Virus record (IMG/VR): IMGVR_UViG_3300005510_000009 | Span: 1 to 36,954 of that record | From: a virus | Length of the DNA stretch: 36,954 nt | Reading direction: 5' to 3' (one strand) | In this document: positions 19,773 to 29,019 of the stretch, one piece after another | Layout of the letters: each line of letters begins with the position of its first letter | How positions within the stretch are numbered: the stretch's first letter is position 1 | Notes under the pieces: generated by a model | What the model saw: only the letters and a program-made list of their open reading frames with translations | Told to the model about the DNA's origin: nothing | Database searches by the model: none | Made by a program: the position numbers and the translations under genes

Positions 19773-20471
19773 TTATTTTTGTCCGTCAATATCTATTTGT
19801 TGCTCTTTACTAGCTGACAGTTGCAACGCTAACTGATCTCTGCTCATTACACCAGCGTAACCTAATATTTTATCTATTAATAAAGGTTGATCTGATTGAT
19901 GTAGTTCGAAATCTACAGAATCATTAGGGTTGTAAATGTAATTACCTAATTCAGTATCTATTGTAAAGCCCCATTTAACATCTGATGGGTATTTCAAAAA
20001 GTTTAAAGTAACCCCAGTACCTGTTAAAGTATCAGGATATAAAGTTAATTTTTGATTTTCGTATTTATATACGGGATAAAACTCCGTAGGTTGTGTAAGT
20101 GGAGATTGATTTGTAGTGTATACTTCATACTCTTGTATTCTTTGAACTTCTCTATTGTTATATATAACAGTACCAAGTTCTTGCACGTCCGCTGGAACAT
20201 TGACAACTGTTGTAAGTGGATTGAAGTTTACATTTTCATTTCTTTTAAACAAAGATATTTTTTCGTCTAATAACGCATATCTGTCGGCATATGCTAGACT
20301 AGTTTGAGGTTGTCTCAACAATTGGTTAAGCTCATCAAAGTACTCTGTAAATATTTCTTGCTGTGCTTGTGTAGCAACTTTATTAAATTCAGTAGGTGTA
20401 AGTACACCTCTTTTTTCTTGCTGCAATATTACGAGTACAGATTTATATACCTGATTTACGTTTATAGCCAT
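19773..20471 (-). CDS. ring/connector protein A1 (232 aa)
   Basis: The N-terminal 75 residues are helical (MAINVNQVYKSVLVILQQEK, TPTEFNKVATQAQQEIF, YFDELNQLLRQPQ) and match A2. The middle is beta-rich and ends LNFLKYPSDVKWGF, then a C-terminal helix with Ser/Lys/Gln-rich end. A-type proteins occur paired with B-type ring proteins in several marine and crAss-like phages. A1 is the first gene of the A1-B1-A2-B2 run and is preceded by a 67-base spacer carrying a GC-rich hairpin. A connector role is inferred from neighbours and from the pairing. Confidence 0.7.
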   Translation of the reverse strand: MAINVNQVYKSVLVILQQEKRGVLTPTEFNKVATQAQQEIFTEYFDELNQLLRQPQTSLAYADRYALLDEKISLFKRNENVNFNPLTTVVNVPADVQELGTVIYNNREVQRIQEYEVYTTNQSPLTQPTEFYPVYKYENQKLTLYPDTLTGTGVTLNFLKYPSDVKWGFTIDTELGNYIYNPNDSVDFELHQSDQPLLIDKILGYAGVMSRDQLALQLSASKEQQIDIDGQK

Positions 20472-20500
20472 TTTTAATTATTTATTTTTGTTGGGCGTAT

Positions 20501-20523
20501 TAGGCCCGAGTGAACGGGCCCTA
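20501..20523 (-). terminator. GC-rich hairpin after the 256-aa gene
   Basis: GGCCCG and CGGGCC form a perfect 6-bp stem around a 6-base loop (20503-20520), with two more A-T pairs possible across a bulge. It lies in the 67-base gap between the 256-aa gene and A1, and stands out because the surrounding DNA is AT-rich. No U-tract follows on the minus-strand transcript, so it may be a processing or stability hairpin rather than an intrinsic terminator. Confidence 0.45.
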
Positions 20524-20538
20524 TACTATTGTTACATG

Positions 20539-21309
20539 TTATTTTAACTTTTTCTCGATAGATTTGAAAACTTCCACGCCTTCATCTGTCTTAAAGAAAG
20601 CTGCCATAGCGGAGTAAGGATTTTCATCAAATGGTACTGTCATAAGCTTCTTACCGTTTGACGCCCAAGAGAACGATCGCTGATCATCTGACAACTTAAT
20701 GATTTTAGCTTCAGCAGCTTTAACCGCAAAGTTTCTTAGTTGAACATTATCGTCTTTTGCTAGCTCTATAAATAAAACTGGGTTTTGTCTAGCAAATATA
20801 AGTGCATCACGTTTTAATTCTTTTGATGACATTGTATTTACTTTACTTCCAACCTCAACTCTCATTATAGCTTCTAGTTGATCTACATCCATACTTCTAG
20901 CAGCATTTAATGCGTCTATTTGAAGTTCCATCATATCAAGTTCGTCAGTTGCTTCTACAACAGAATCAAACTCTTTATAACGTTTTCCCTTCATTGGGTG
21001 ATACAAAGATAATAGTTTTTGTAACGCTTGCTTTTCTTTTGGTACAACTAAAGCACCGTCTTTAAATAATATAGTGCCTAATGTAGCCTCACCTTTTTGA
21101 TCGTCTACAAATGGTGAGTTTTGATTTGTAGCGTAACGTAATTCTCTTTGTGTGTTTGTTTCACTGTCATACCAAAGCAGTGGCACTTTTGCGCTATGCT
21201 TTGATGGTATTCTAAGTGTCAAGGGTTTGTACCTTCCTGTTACTAGGTACGTTCTATCTTTTATTTCCCAACCTTGTTCTACGGCTGGAATTTCTTTTGT
21301 TTTTGCCAT
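20539..21309 (-). CDS. conserved head-associated protein of unknown role (256 aa)
   Basis: I do not recognise a named domain. The N-terminal third is beta-rich with YLVTGRYKPLTLRIPSKHS. A basic stretch with HPMKGKRYKEFD is followed by helices (about 115-200) containing ELDMMELQIDALNAARSMD and RDALIFARQNPVLFIELA. The C-terminal part has a beta strand pair (SFSWASNGKKLMTVPFDENP) and a final helix. It comes directly after the MCP gene, and is bracketed by hairpins on both sides, the only gene in the head module with such spacers. A head completion, decoration or connector role is plausible from position only. The ATG is preceded by an A/T-only leader. Confidence 0.6.
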   Translation of the reverse strand: MAKTKEIPAVEQGWEIKDRTYLVTGRYKPLTLRIPSKHSAKVPLLWYDSETNTQRELRYATNQNSPFVDDQKGEATLGTILFKDGALVVPKEKQALQKLLSLYHPMKGKRYKEFDSVVEATDELDMMELQIDALNAARSMDVDQLEAIMRVEVGSKVNTMSSKELKRDALIFARQNPVLFIELAKDDNVQLRNFAVKAAEAKIIKLSDDQRSFSWASNGKKLMTVPFDENPYSAMAAFFKTDEGVEVFKSIEKKLK

Positions 21310-21345
21310 GATATAATATAATAAAAATGTTAATAAGTGTAATAG

Positions 21346-21372
21346 TTACCCCCGTCGTTTAGACGAGGGTAA
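21346..21372 (-). terminator. hairpin downstream of the MCP gene
   Basis: On the transcribed (minus) strand TTACCCTCGTC and GACGGGGGTAA form an 11-bp stem with one G-U wobble and a 5-base loop. It begins 17 bases after the MCP stop. There is no immediate U-tract, although a T-rich stretch follows about 15 bases later. It may attenuate transcription or protect the 3' end of the capsid message. The G-U pair appears as a C-A mismatch on the plus strand, which suggests that the minus-strand RNA is the selected form. Confidence 0.5.
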
Positions 21373-21389
21373 ATACTACATAGGTAATC

Positions 21390-22853
21390 TTACTTAGTAA
21401 ACAATACAAAGTTGTTAGCACCTTGCACACATAGACATCTTTCAGATAGGAAGTTTACTTCCATAGCGTCAAGATCAGATGTGTAAGCACCACCAACAGA
21501 ACCAGTCAACCAAGTCTTCATACGACGATCGTCAGTTTGTGACGCTCTATATCGTACGTGCAAGAATGGACGACGAATGTTTGAACCAAGAATTTGATCA
21601 TATACAGTTGATGTACCTGCAGGAATCAATACTCCGTCAATAGCACTTGTGCCATATCCTGGAGGAATTAATCCGTCTTCGATAGCACCTCTTGTAGAAG
21701 CATCGTTTAGATATTTCCAGTCAGTTTTGTAGAAGTCATAAGAACCTCTGCGGAAACCGCTGAATCCTAAATTCAATGCCATATCTTCTGAATTTTCGAA
21801 GATACCATAAGAAGTACCGCCAGAGTAAGCAGCGTTTACAGCAGCTAGCATATCGTCAAAACCTAGAGAAGTCTCACGGTTCAAGAAAAGCATGTTTTCT
21901 TCAATAGCACCTTGAGTATCTAAGTTACGTAAGATATTATCAAACTCTCCTAGTTGTGAAGCAGCAGCGTTAAAGCCAGACTCTACATTACCACGAGATT
22001 GAATAGCAGCAAATAAACCTTCTGTACCTTTAAATCCAGCATCAAAAGCAGAACCAGCACCTAAAGTTGTATCAGCTTTTTCTCCTTCAACTACACTCAT
22101 TTCAAGATAATCTTCGAAACGTAGACGAGTTTCAGACTCAGCTTTCAAATACCAAAGGTATCCTCCAGTTCCATCTTCAGTTGCAACTTCTACCCAACCA
22201 ATCTGAGCTGTGTCAGAACCAGAAACAACATATTTGTTACGGATAATAACTGGTGAGTTAGAAAATTGAGTGAAAGAAGGATCTACACTTACATAACCGT
22301 CAGCAGCAGTAGCTGAAGTATTGTTAGGTGTAGAAGAACCTTTTGCGTACTCAGAGCCATAAACAAAGATTTTAACTCCAGTAGTGGCAAGCGATGCAGT
22401 TGTAGTAGCATCATAAGGAGCTACAGTAAGTGCACCAGTAGTAAGGTTAGAAGCAGTTACAACAGCTTTAAGCTCGTTACCAGCACCGTCAAGCGCTACA
22501 ATTGTAGACTGTGGAGATACAACGTTTTTAACGTCTGCAGCTACAGGAATAGTAATTGTGTTAACTTGATCGTTGGTACAACCATCATAAGAGATGTGTA
22601 AACGGTTTTGCTCAGACCAGATAACTTGGTCAGAAGTCATAGGCATTTCAGCTCCTACCATACGTAAGAATCCAGAAAGCGTACGGTTTCCGTAGCGCTC
22701 TACTTCTGCTTCATAAATTTCAGGTAGATACTGTTGTGCAAATGTATCAGAATCGCCAGTGCCAGAACCTCCGTTAAAAGACAAGAAGTTTGTGTCTAGC
22801 AATTGTTGTTGTTGACTTGGGACTATACTCCCAAATAATGGATCTAATGCCAT
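21390..22853 (-). CDS. major capsid protein (487 aa)
   Basis: Position (after portal and scaffold-like genes), size and pattern fit a HK97-fold major capsid protein. The N terminus MALDPLFGSIVPSQQQQ precedes an N-arm; then YLPEIYEAEVERYGNRTL, GFLRMVGAEMPMTSDQVIW, and a Gly/Ala/Thr-rich beta part (about 130-220), probably an insertion or E-loop area. The C-terminal half carries NRETSLGFDDMLAAVNAAY and a stretch with GFRRGSYDFYKTDWKYLND, and ends in a beta strand. The YLPEIYEAEVERYGNRT pattern is, to my memory, that of crAss-like and related marine phage capsid proteins. Codon use is richer in G and C than its neighbours, as expected for a highly expressed gene. It is followed by a stable hairpin. 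Confidence 0.88.
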   Translation of the reverse strand: MALDPLFGSIVPSQQQQLLDTNFLSFNGGSGTGDSDTFAQQYLPEIYEAEVERYGNRTLSGFLRMVGAEMPMTSDQVIWSEQNRLHISYDGCTNDQVNTITIPVAADVKNVVSPQSTIVALDGAGNELKAVVTASNLTTGALTVAPYDATTTASLATTGVKIFVYGSEYAKGSSTPNNTSATAADGYVSVDPSFTQFSNSPVIIRNKYVVSGSDTAQIGWVEVATEDGTGGYLWYLKAESETRLRFEDYLEMSVVEGEKADTTLGAGSAFDAGFKGTEGLFAAIQSRGNVESGFNAAASQLGEFDNILRNLDTQGAIEENMLFLNRETSLGFDDMLAAVNAAYSGGTSYGIFENSEDMALNLGFSGFRRGSYDFYKTDWKYLNDASTRGAIEDGLIPPGYGTSAIDGVLIPAGTSTVYDQILGSNIRRPFLHVRYRASQTDDRRMKTWLTGSVGGAYTSDLDAMEVNFLSERCLCVQGANNFVLFTK

Positions 22854-22864
22854 AATAAATTATT

Positions 22865-24064
22865 TTAATTTTTTAATGTTACTTTTTTGATTTTCAATTT
22901 TGAAGAATCAACTCCACTTATCGCTTTAACTTTTAATCCATTTACAAATACTTCACCAGAAGTTGTTTGACGTGGTTCAGTCGAAATGTTTTTCGATTTA
23001 GCCATTACATCTTTAACAGCGTCAGCTTTTCCTTGTTCATAAAAGTGTTGGGCAATAGTATCAGCGTTTCTAGCAGCGTACAAAGCTTTGTGGTAGTCTT
23101 TAACTTTAACGACTTCGCCTTTATCATTCAAGAACGTCTTGACAAAATTAGCTATATCTTTTTGAGCTTCAGCTACATTTTCAGGATTTTTAATACCATA
23201 TCTAAATTTCTTTTCCCCTACATTGAAATCAAAACCTTTGAAATCATTAGAAAAAAGATTAGAAGTTTGGTTAACAAAAACCTGTTTGTTTTGTTCTACT
23301 ACTTGTTGTTCTTCATTGTATCGGTTGAAAAAGTCTAATGCTTTTTGTTGCTCTTGGGTTACGCCCGGTCTCAACTTGATCTCGTCGTAGTATTTACCTT
23401 TTAAGCCTTCAAGAAAGTCTTTAGCTTTTGCAGCCTCTTCTTTGAACGCAATTTTCTTTTTGCGTATGTCTTTTGGTTCGTCTATATCTTCGTCATAATC
23501 AAAGTCTTCTAATAAAAGACTTACATCTTCAGAATCTAAGTGTGGTTTAGTTTGTTTATAGTATTCTCTAATTAAGGTTTTACTATCAACGTTGGTATAA
23601 TCTGCATTAAGCCTAACATAGTCTTCTACAGTTCCACCAGTTTCTTCCATAAAAGTAACTAGCTTGTCAATATTTTCTGGTAGTTGTTTTTGTTCTACAA
23701 CTGTTTGTTGCGGCTGTTCTTGTACAACCTCTTTAGTTTCCTCTTCTATTTCTTCAATTGGAATTAAAGGAGGGTTTACTGTTTCTTCGGCGGTCCGTAC
23801 TTCTTCAACCACTCCTCCGCTGTCGCCACTGTCTTTGGGCTCTTCGATAACAGCATCGCTATCATTTGTCTCTTGTGTTTGAACGGCATCGTCTTGTTCT
23901 TTTTTTATTTCTACTTTTGTAACCTCAGGTGTTACTTCACCTTGAGTTTCTTTAGCAGTAGTAGGTATTTCTACTTTAGTTACCTCATTTGATTTACCTA
24001 AATTTTTAGGTTTAGAAGGTGTTTTCATTTTAAACTCTCCTTCTTGTTTTACTTCTTCTGACAT
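22865..24064 (-). CDS. scaffold-like protein (399 aa)
   Basis: It lies between portal and MCP, the usual site of the capsid scaffold. The N-terminal about 125 residues are low-complexity and rich in Glu, Lys, Thr and Val (for example VTKVEIPTT and VTPEVTKVEIKK, a repeated VTKVEI), and look disordered. The middle and C-terminal parts are helical and charged, with DSEDVSLLLEDFDYDEDID and a coil around 205-265. The last 40 residues are basic (SKLKIKKVTLKN), a possible capsid-binding end like the basic C terminus of P22-type scaffolds. No protease motif is visible. It is 11 bases upstream of MCP and 33 bases after portal. Confidence 0.75.
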   Translation of the reverse strand: MSEEVKQEGEFKMKTPSKPKNLGKSNEVTKVEIPTTAKETQGEVTPEVTKVEIKKEQDDAVQTQETNDSDAVIEEPKDSGDSGGVVEEVRTAEETVNPPLIPIEEIEEETKEVVQEQPQQTVVEQKQLPENIDKLVTFMEETGGTVEDYVRLNADYTNVDSKTLIREYYKQTKPHLDSEDVSLLLEDFDYDEDIDEPKDIRKKKIAFKEEAAKAKDFLEGLKGKYYDEIKLRPGVTQEQQKALDFFNRYNEEQQVVEQNKQVFVNQTSNLFSNDFKGFDFNVGEKKFRYGIKNPENVAEAQKDIANFVKTFLNDKGEVVKVKDYHKALYAARNADTIAQHFYEQGKADAVKDVMAKSKNISTEPRQTTSGEVFVNGLKVKAISGVDSSKLKIKKVTLKN

Positions 24065-24097
24065 AATATAATAATATAAAATTAAAGGATTTTAGTT

Positions 24098-26518
24098 TTA
24101 TCTAGGTTCGAACTGTTCTAATCCAAACCCTCCTAGCGAGTCAAATCCTGATGACTCAAAATTTTTAGGTAGCTCATCGTTTTGACGCTGTGAAATCATT
24201 TCTGATTGCTGCGTACCAATTATTCTAGCGCGCTCGTCTTTACGATCTTCTATTTCTTTTTCTCTTTGCGTTTGAGCGTCAACTTCTAATTTAGCAAGCT
24301 GCATATCATATTGGAATTTTTCAGCCATTAATTGTTTTTTAATTTGAGCTTCTAATTCCATTCTTTGTATTTCAAACTGAGACTTTCCCTGTTCAAGTTG
24401 AAGTTTAGTTTCTGTAAGCGCTTGTTGTTTTTGTACTTCAGCTAAAGCAGCTTGCTCTGAAGCCTGTGCGTTTGCTTGAGCTTGCATTTGAATATTTTGT
24501 TGTTGAGCTAGCGCTGCTGCTTCAGCTCTTTCAGCTTGTTTTTGTTTTAGATATTGGTTAGCTAATTTTATGTTTTTAATTTGCCTAATATCTATAGCAT
24601 CTTCTAGATTTATACCTCCAGCCTGCAAAGCAACTTGTATGTTTTGCTCTAACATTTGTTGCTCCTCTTGGTCTGGTTCTAATTCTAAAAATATACCAAA
24701 CTCATGCATATTTAATTTTTCTATTTCTTCTAGAGAACCAACATTATATTGATTTATACAACTAATTAATGCGTTTTTGGTTAAAGGAAAGCTAAGCATG
24801 TCACTAGCTTTTAAACTTACATTCTCACAAGCTCTTATTGTTAAGTACATAAGTGATTGTAATATATGTTTTGTAGCTGTATTAGATGCTGCAGCTGCAA
24901 GCTTTTGTAAACCTACCAACGCGTTTTTATCTGGCTGACTACCATCTCTTGCTTCGTTTAATCCCGTCACGTCGCGTATCATTTGTAAATAATATTGATA
25001 CGTTTGAACGAGAGATTGTATTTTACCCATAGCCGAAGAAGTCTGCAACTCTTGAATAGGTACTTTTCCAGAGTTTAAATCTCCATCTTGTGTTAAACTC
25101 CTACCAACAATACTACCTGTTTGGAAGTACATATTTAAAGCCTCTTGCGGATTATAACTTGTACCATTACCAAGATCAACCTCTGCTAAACCATCAACAT
25201 CTACAAACACGCCATCTGGTACCATACGAGCTAGCACCTGTTGTATTTTTAAATGTGTTAACTGAATCATATCAGCGAAACCAATACACTTACTAACAAG
25301 ACTATCAATGCGACCTTTGTACATACGAGGCGCTGATATAGCGTAGTTCATTTGAACTTTAGTTTGATCGCTATAAGGTCTTGTCATATTTTCAGCAAGT
25401 TCCCATTTTAGCATTTTTTCTTGACCTAGTATTTTAGCACCACTATATAAAACCTCTATAGCTCTATGCGCTCTTTCAAAGTTATCACTTTCTGGAGCTT
25501 CTAAAAAAGTATCTGGTTTTTCCAACGCCTTTTCTAAACCTTGATCAGTTTGTTTTATTTTAAAAACCTGATTATTATAGGTTTTATACTCAAAAAATAA
25601 AACTTGTACTTGATTGTATTGATCATCTTGGCCGTAATAATTACGTGTATAATTAGCGTCACCAGGATATTTTTCTATTTCTTTTAAATCTTCTTGCGTT
25701 AAATAAGGAAATAATTTTTTAACTTCTTGCAAGCTCATAGACTTTAACTCACCAACATAATATATATCTTCAAAGTTTGGATCTTCTGTGTATGAGTAAA
25801 CTAAATTTGCTGGATCAACATAATCAAGCGTTATACCATTTGCTAAATTAAAATTTGTTTTAACAGCTGATATACCTAATACAACCAAATCATAAGCAAG
25901 ACGCTTTTTTATTTCGTCATACTTATTATAACTTAAAACGTTTTCAATAAGTTCTTCTTCTGCTATCTCTATAGACTGCTTGTAACTTAACTGCATGTAC
26001 AGCTCCAACTCTTCTTCATTTTGCGGAAGCGCGTCGGGATTTACACTTGAGAAAAAGTTTTGTCCAGTAGCTTCGTTTAATGCTTCTATTTGTTTTCGGC
26101 TTTGCATATCTTTAATAGCATCAAAAACAAATTGAGTTCTTTGTTTAATGGCAAATGGATCTGTAGCAAAAGACTTTATCTCATAACCTTTATCGGTCAT
26201 ACCGTTTACAACAATATCTACAAACTTAGATAATACCGCAACTGGTTTCCAGTCTAAGTTTAAATAAGATAAATCACCATTAATAGAAAGTTCATCTTTA
26301 TACTTAGCTACAGACTGTTCGCCTCTAGCGTAAAGTCTAAGTCTATGAAAGTCTTGCCAGTTGTTTCCGAAACGACCACCAGCACCTAAGCCTTTGTCAC
26401 CTCTAAACCATTCGTTTTCAATAGCTCTACCTACTTGATAACCGTAGTCGTAGGTGTTTTTCTCTGCGTCTGGTACTACCTGACTTGGAAAAGAACTATT
26501 AACATTAGTATAAACCAT
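24098..26518 (-). CDS. portal protein (806 aa)
   Basis: Size, place after TerL and layout fit the portal of crAss-like and P22-like phages. The N terminus has GRFGNNWQDFHRLRLYARGE, then LDWKPVAVLSKFVDIVVNG. The central part has beta and helical stretches with YNKYDEIKKRLAYDLVVLG and LDYVDPANLVYSYTEDPNFE. A helix around 540-560 (RDVTGLNEARDGSQPDKNAL) fits the tunnel-loop region. Residues about 635-770 form a very long Gln/Ala/Glu-rich coiled coil, as in portals with a C-terminal barrel. The ATG directly abuts the TerL stop (TAG then ATG), so translation is probably coupled. It forms the dodecameric ring through which DNA is packaged and released. Confidence 0.88.
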   Translation of the reverse strand: MVYTNVNSSFPSQVVPDAEKNTYDYGYQVGRAIENEWFRGDKGLGAGGRFGNNWQDFHRLRLYARGEQSVAKYKDELSINGDLSYLNLDWKPVAVLSKFVDIVVNGMTDKGYEIKSFATDPFAIKQRTQFVFDAIKDMQSRKQIEALNEATGQNFFSSVNPDALPQNEEELELYMQLSYKQSIEIAEEELIENVLSYNKYDEIKKRLAYDLVVLGISAVKTNFNLANGITLDYVDPANLVYSYTEDPNFEDIYYVGELKSMSLQEVKKLFPYLTQEDLKEIEKYPGDANYTRNYYGQDDQYNQVQVLFFEYKTYNNQVFKIKQTDQGLEKALEKPDTFLEAPESDNFERAHRAIEVLYSGAKILGQEKMLKWELAENMTRPYSDQTKVQMNYAISAPRMYKGRIDSLVSKCIGFADMIQLTHLKIQQVLARMVPDGVFVDVDGLAEVDLGNGTSYNPQEALNMYFQTGSIVGRSLTQDGDLNSGKVPIQELQTSSAMGKIQSLVQTYQYYLQMIRDVTGLNEARDGSQPDKNALVGLQKLAAAASNTATKHILQSLMYLTIRACENVSLKASDMLSFPLTKNALISCINQYNVGSLEEIEKLNMHEFGIFLELEPDQEEQQMLEQNIQVALQAGGINLEDAIDIRQIKNIKLANQYLKQKQAERAEAAALAQQQNIQMQAQANAQASEQAALAEVQKQQALTETKLQLEQGKSQFEIQRMELEAQIKKQLMAEKFQYDMQLAKLEVDAQTQREKEIEDRKDERARIIGTQQSEMISQRQNDELPKNFESSGFDSLGGFGLEQFEPR

Positions 26519-28744
26519 CTATTTTATTATTTTTGAAGTATAACCTGTGTTATCATATTTTTTAAAACTTATATTCACTGGTTCTTTTTTAACCTCAGCT
26601 ACTGGTGAATATTTATTTTTGTTGCAAGCCATAATAGCTAAACCAGAACTTATCGTAGCATCAAACTTTGTTCTGTTATTTATATTAAACTTAGCCCAGT
26701 CTTCAAGCGTACGTTGAAAATACATTTGTCCGTACTCTACTTCTTTCAAACCAACGTGATCTTCAATATAAGATTCTATAGCTGCAGCATGCGCTTGCTT
26801 AATATCTTCAGATGAGTTTGGTATTCCACCTATCTCTCTTTCTGCAACCGAAAGTTTATTATACACTTTGTCAGGTCTGTTAATAGAAAACTGTCTATAA
26901 CCTCTTCGCTTCAAGTAATACAATAACCTTGGTTTGTTATTCTCTGCTAATATTGGCATACCATAAAAGTGTAATGCCATAAGCACATCTTCGAAAAATA
27001 TTTCAGCAGTTGGAGGTCTTGATATGTATTCCAAAAAAAACATATTAAAAGGAGCTTCTTCCATACTAAACTTTGTAAGCCCGTGTAAAGAACCTTTAGA
27101 ACCTTTCTTATCAACTGTACCTGATATATCGTAAGAGTCACATCCAAAAGCACCAACGTGATCGTTGCCTGGATATTTAACCCCATTCTTTATTATTACA
27201 CGATTTTGTAATCTTGCAGGTGGAATCCATGAAATTAAAAACCTACCGTTATTATCAGGTATGAAATTAACAGTAGTATCTTTTATCCCTCCTGCCCATT
27301 GGAAATTACCCTGTGTTACTAGGGTTTTATTTCTCATATCCTCATTATAATCTATCTGCTCGTATATTTTAGTTAGATTAAATAAAGACAATTTAGCTTC
27401 ATCTCTGAACGCGTGTTTCTCTGTACGTGGAAACTGTCTATAATATTCATTCAAGCTATCCTGGTCGTTCTTAAGGCCATCTACCTCGTTCTCCCAGTGT
27501 TCTATAACACCTGTTGTAATTAAATCCCCGTGAGGGTCTTTAACTGCGTCTTTTGGTTTTTCGAATACAGGTACGCCATAAGCATCGATGAATCCTTCGT
27601 AATTCCATTCCATAGGTATGAACAAAGAATATAATCCTGAGCTAGTCTGTCCATTACGGTTTCTTTGTGTGACGTCTGAAGCATAGTATAGTTTTTTAAA
27701 GTTTTCACCACCTTTGTCAAGAGCATTGCTCGTTGATCCCATCATACACTTACCAACGATCTTACTACCTAACCGCATTGTGGTTTTTGTAACACGCCAG
27801 TTGTTTAATATGTTATCTGGCTTTTCCCATTTACCACTTTCATCGTGTACTAACAGCTTCAGCTTCTCACCGTCATAACTGTTATCACCTGTATTTTTCC
27901 AGTCAATAGTTGTATCAAGTCCTTCTATTTCTTCTGACGTAATACCTTCGTCTAGTTTTCTTCTAGTTAGTTTCGATGCTGGTACTCTGTATGCTAACTC
28001 TGTTTTAGGACGATCCATACCGTCTTGTATAGGACGGAAAAAGAAAGGGTAGTTAATCGATATTGGTACTACCTTGTCAGTAAACATTTTTTTAGCATCA
28101 GCTCCTGATTTTGATAATATACCGAATCTTGAGTCTGAGCTAATTGTAGCTTGGTTAACTGTGTCTGCTGACGCCATAAAGGAGAAACCAGACCGTCTAT
28201 TTTTGAGGTAGCACATACCATAGCATCTCTGGTCTGCTTTACAAGCTTCCCAGAAAATGTAGAATAATCTATTTGATTCCCTATAGTCTGCTGCCCCAAC
28301 GTCAATCTTAGACCACTGCAAGAACATATAGTGAGAACCAGTGATGTAAGTAGCCAAGCCTCTATTATAGAACCAATATCCTTCTTCACGTCTTTTAAAT
28401 TCTTCATCAATATAATCGTACCATTCTTCTTTGAAACTATTAGGATACCGCTGCCAATCAAAAACACTTTTTATTTTAGATAGAGTTTTTGGGTATTCTG
28501 CTTTAACCCACATCTGCTCTTCTACTTTTTTAGAGTTACTAAAAACATTTTCAGGTTCTTTTGGTAAAGCTATTTTAAGGTTTTGTATTTCAATAACCTC
28601 TCCTATAGTTCCGTCTTTACTAATGATAACAACGTCGTGTTCAACGTCGTAACCATACTCCCACTTTTTATACCTATTATTTCTTTTTAAAATCTTAGGC
28701 TTTATGTGGTCTTCTACTGTTTTAACTAAAGACTGCTCGTACAT
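26519..28744 (-). CDS. terminase large subunit (741 aa)
   Basis: ATPase and nuclease motifs can be seen. A Walker-A-like loop is KNRRSGFS at about 181-188 (deviant, arginine-rich rather than GxxxxGKT). Walker B is LKLLVHDE at 295-302, with the catalytic Glu. A coupling motif MGSTSN is at 335-340. The RNase H-like nuclease begins with FGCDSYD (D536), with later acidic residues near 585, 601 and DATISSG around 690. TerL packages genome DNA into the prohead through the portal. The start codon overlaps the stop of the 91-aa gene (TAATG), and portal follows immediately. The size is typical for crAss-like and related TerLs. Confidence 0.92.
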   Translation of the reverse strand: MYEQSLVKTVEDHIKPKILKRNNRYKKWEYGYDVEHDVVIISKDGTIGEVIEIQNLKIALPKEPENVFSNSKKVEEQMWVKAEYPKTLSKIKSVFDWQRYPNSFKEEWYDYIDEEFKRREEGYWFYNRGLATYITGSHYMFLQWSKIDVGAADYRESNRLFYIFWEACKADQRCYGMCYLKNRRSGFSFMASADTVNQATISSDSRFGILSKSGADAKKMFTDKVVPISINYPFFFRPIQDGMDRPKTELAYRVPASKLTRRKLDEGITSEEIEGLDTTIDWKNTGDNSYDGEKLKLLVHDESGKWEKPDNILNNWRVTKTTMRLGSKIVGKCMMGSTSNALDKGGENFKKLYYASDVTQRNRNGQTSSGLYSLFIPMEWNYEGFIDAYGVPVFEKPKDAVKDPHGDLITTGVIEHWENEVDGLKNDQDSLNEYYRQFPRTEKHAFRDEAKLSLFNLTKIYEQIDYNEDMRNKTLVTQGNFQWAGGIKDTTVNFIPDNNGRFLISWIPPARLQNRVIIKNGVKYPGNDHVGAFGCDSYDISGTVDKKGSKGSLHGLTKFSMEEAPFNMFFLEYISRPPTAEIFFEDVLMALHFYGMPILAENNKPRLLYYLKRRGYRQFSINRPDKVYNKLSVAEREIGGIPNSSEDIKQAHAAAIESYIEDHVGLKEVEYGQMYFQRTLEDWAKFNINNRTKFDATISSGLAIMACNKNKYSPVAEVKKEPVNISFKKYDNTGYTSKIIK

Positions 28745-29019
28745 TATCTTGATCTGCCCTCTGCAAAACCTTTAAAACTTTTTTCTTTAGTTTCTCCAGG
28801 TTTATCTTCAAGCATACTTTTTTCTTCTTCTATTCTAGCTAGTATTTCAAACGCATCGAATATAGCAAGCTTTTTAGTAGCGGCAGCATTTTTAAGCCTG
28901 TCTGCAGAAACATCATCTTCAGTATTGGTGATGATTTTTTCTTCAGCAACTTTAATTAACTCGTCAACTGCTTTTTGCCCAGCTCGGATTATATTCCTCC
29001 TCGTTTCCTTTGAACTCAT
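28744..29019 (-). CDS. candidate small terminase subunit (91 aa)
   Basis: The 91-aa protein is largely helical and charged, starting MSSKETRRNIIRAGQKAVDE and including SADRLKNAAATKKLAIFDAF at about 39-58. It has no clear helix-turn-helix signature. Position directly before TerL, with a TAATG coupling, is the basis for the TerS proposal, and small helical proteins with the LKNAAATKKLAIFDAFEIL pattern recur before TerL in phages of this kind, as I recall. The ATG lies 56 bases inside the upstream gene, in another frame. The next in-frame ATG would leave only about 23 residues, so this start is likely right. It might instead be another head assembly factor. Confidence 0.65.
   Translation of the reverse strand: MSSKETRRNIIRAGQKAVDELIKVAEEKIITNTEDDVSADRLKNAAATKKLAIFDAFEILARIEEEKSMLEDKPGETKEKSFKGFAEGRSR

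Noticed and set aside
28980-29010. GAGGAGG as a Shine-Dalgarno site for a shorter TerS candidate
   Set aside because: It encodes two Arg codons within both overlapping genes and is not followed at proper distance by ATG, GTG or TTG in frame.
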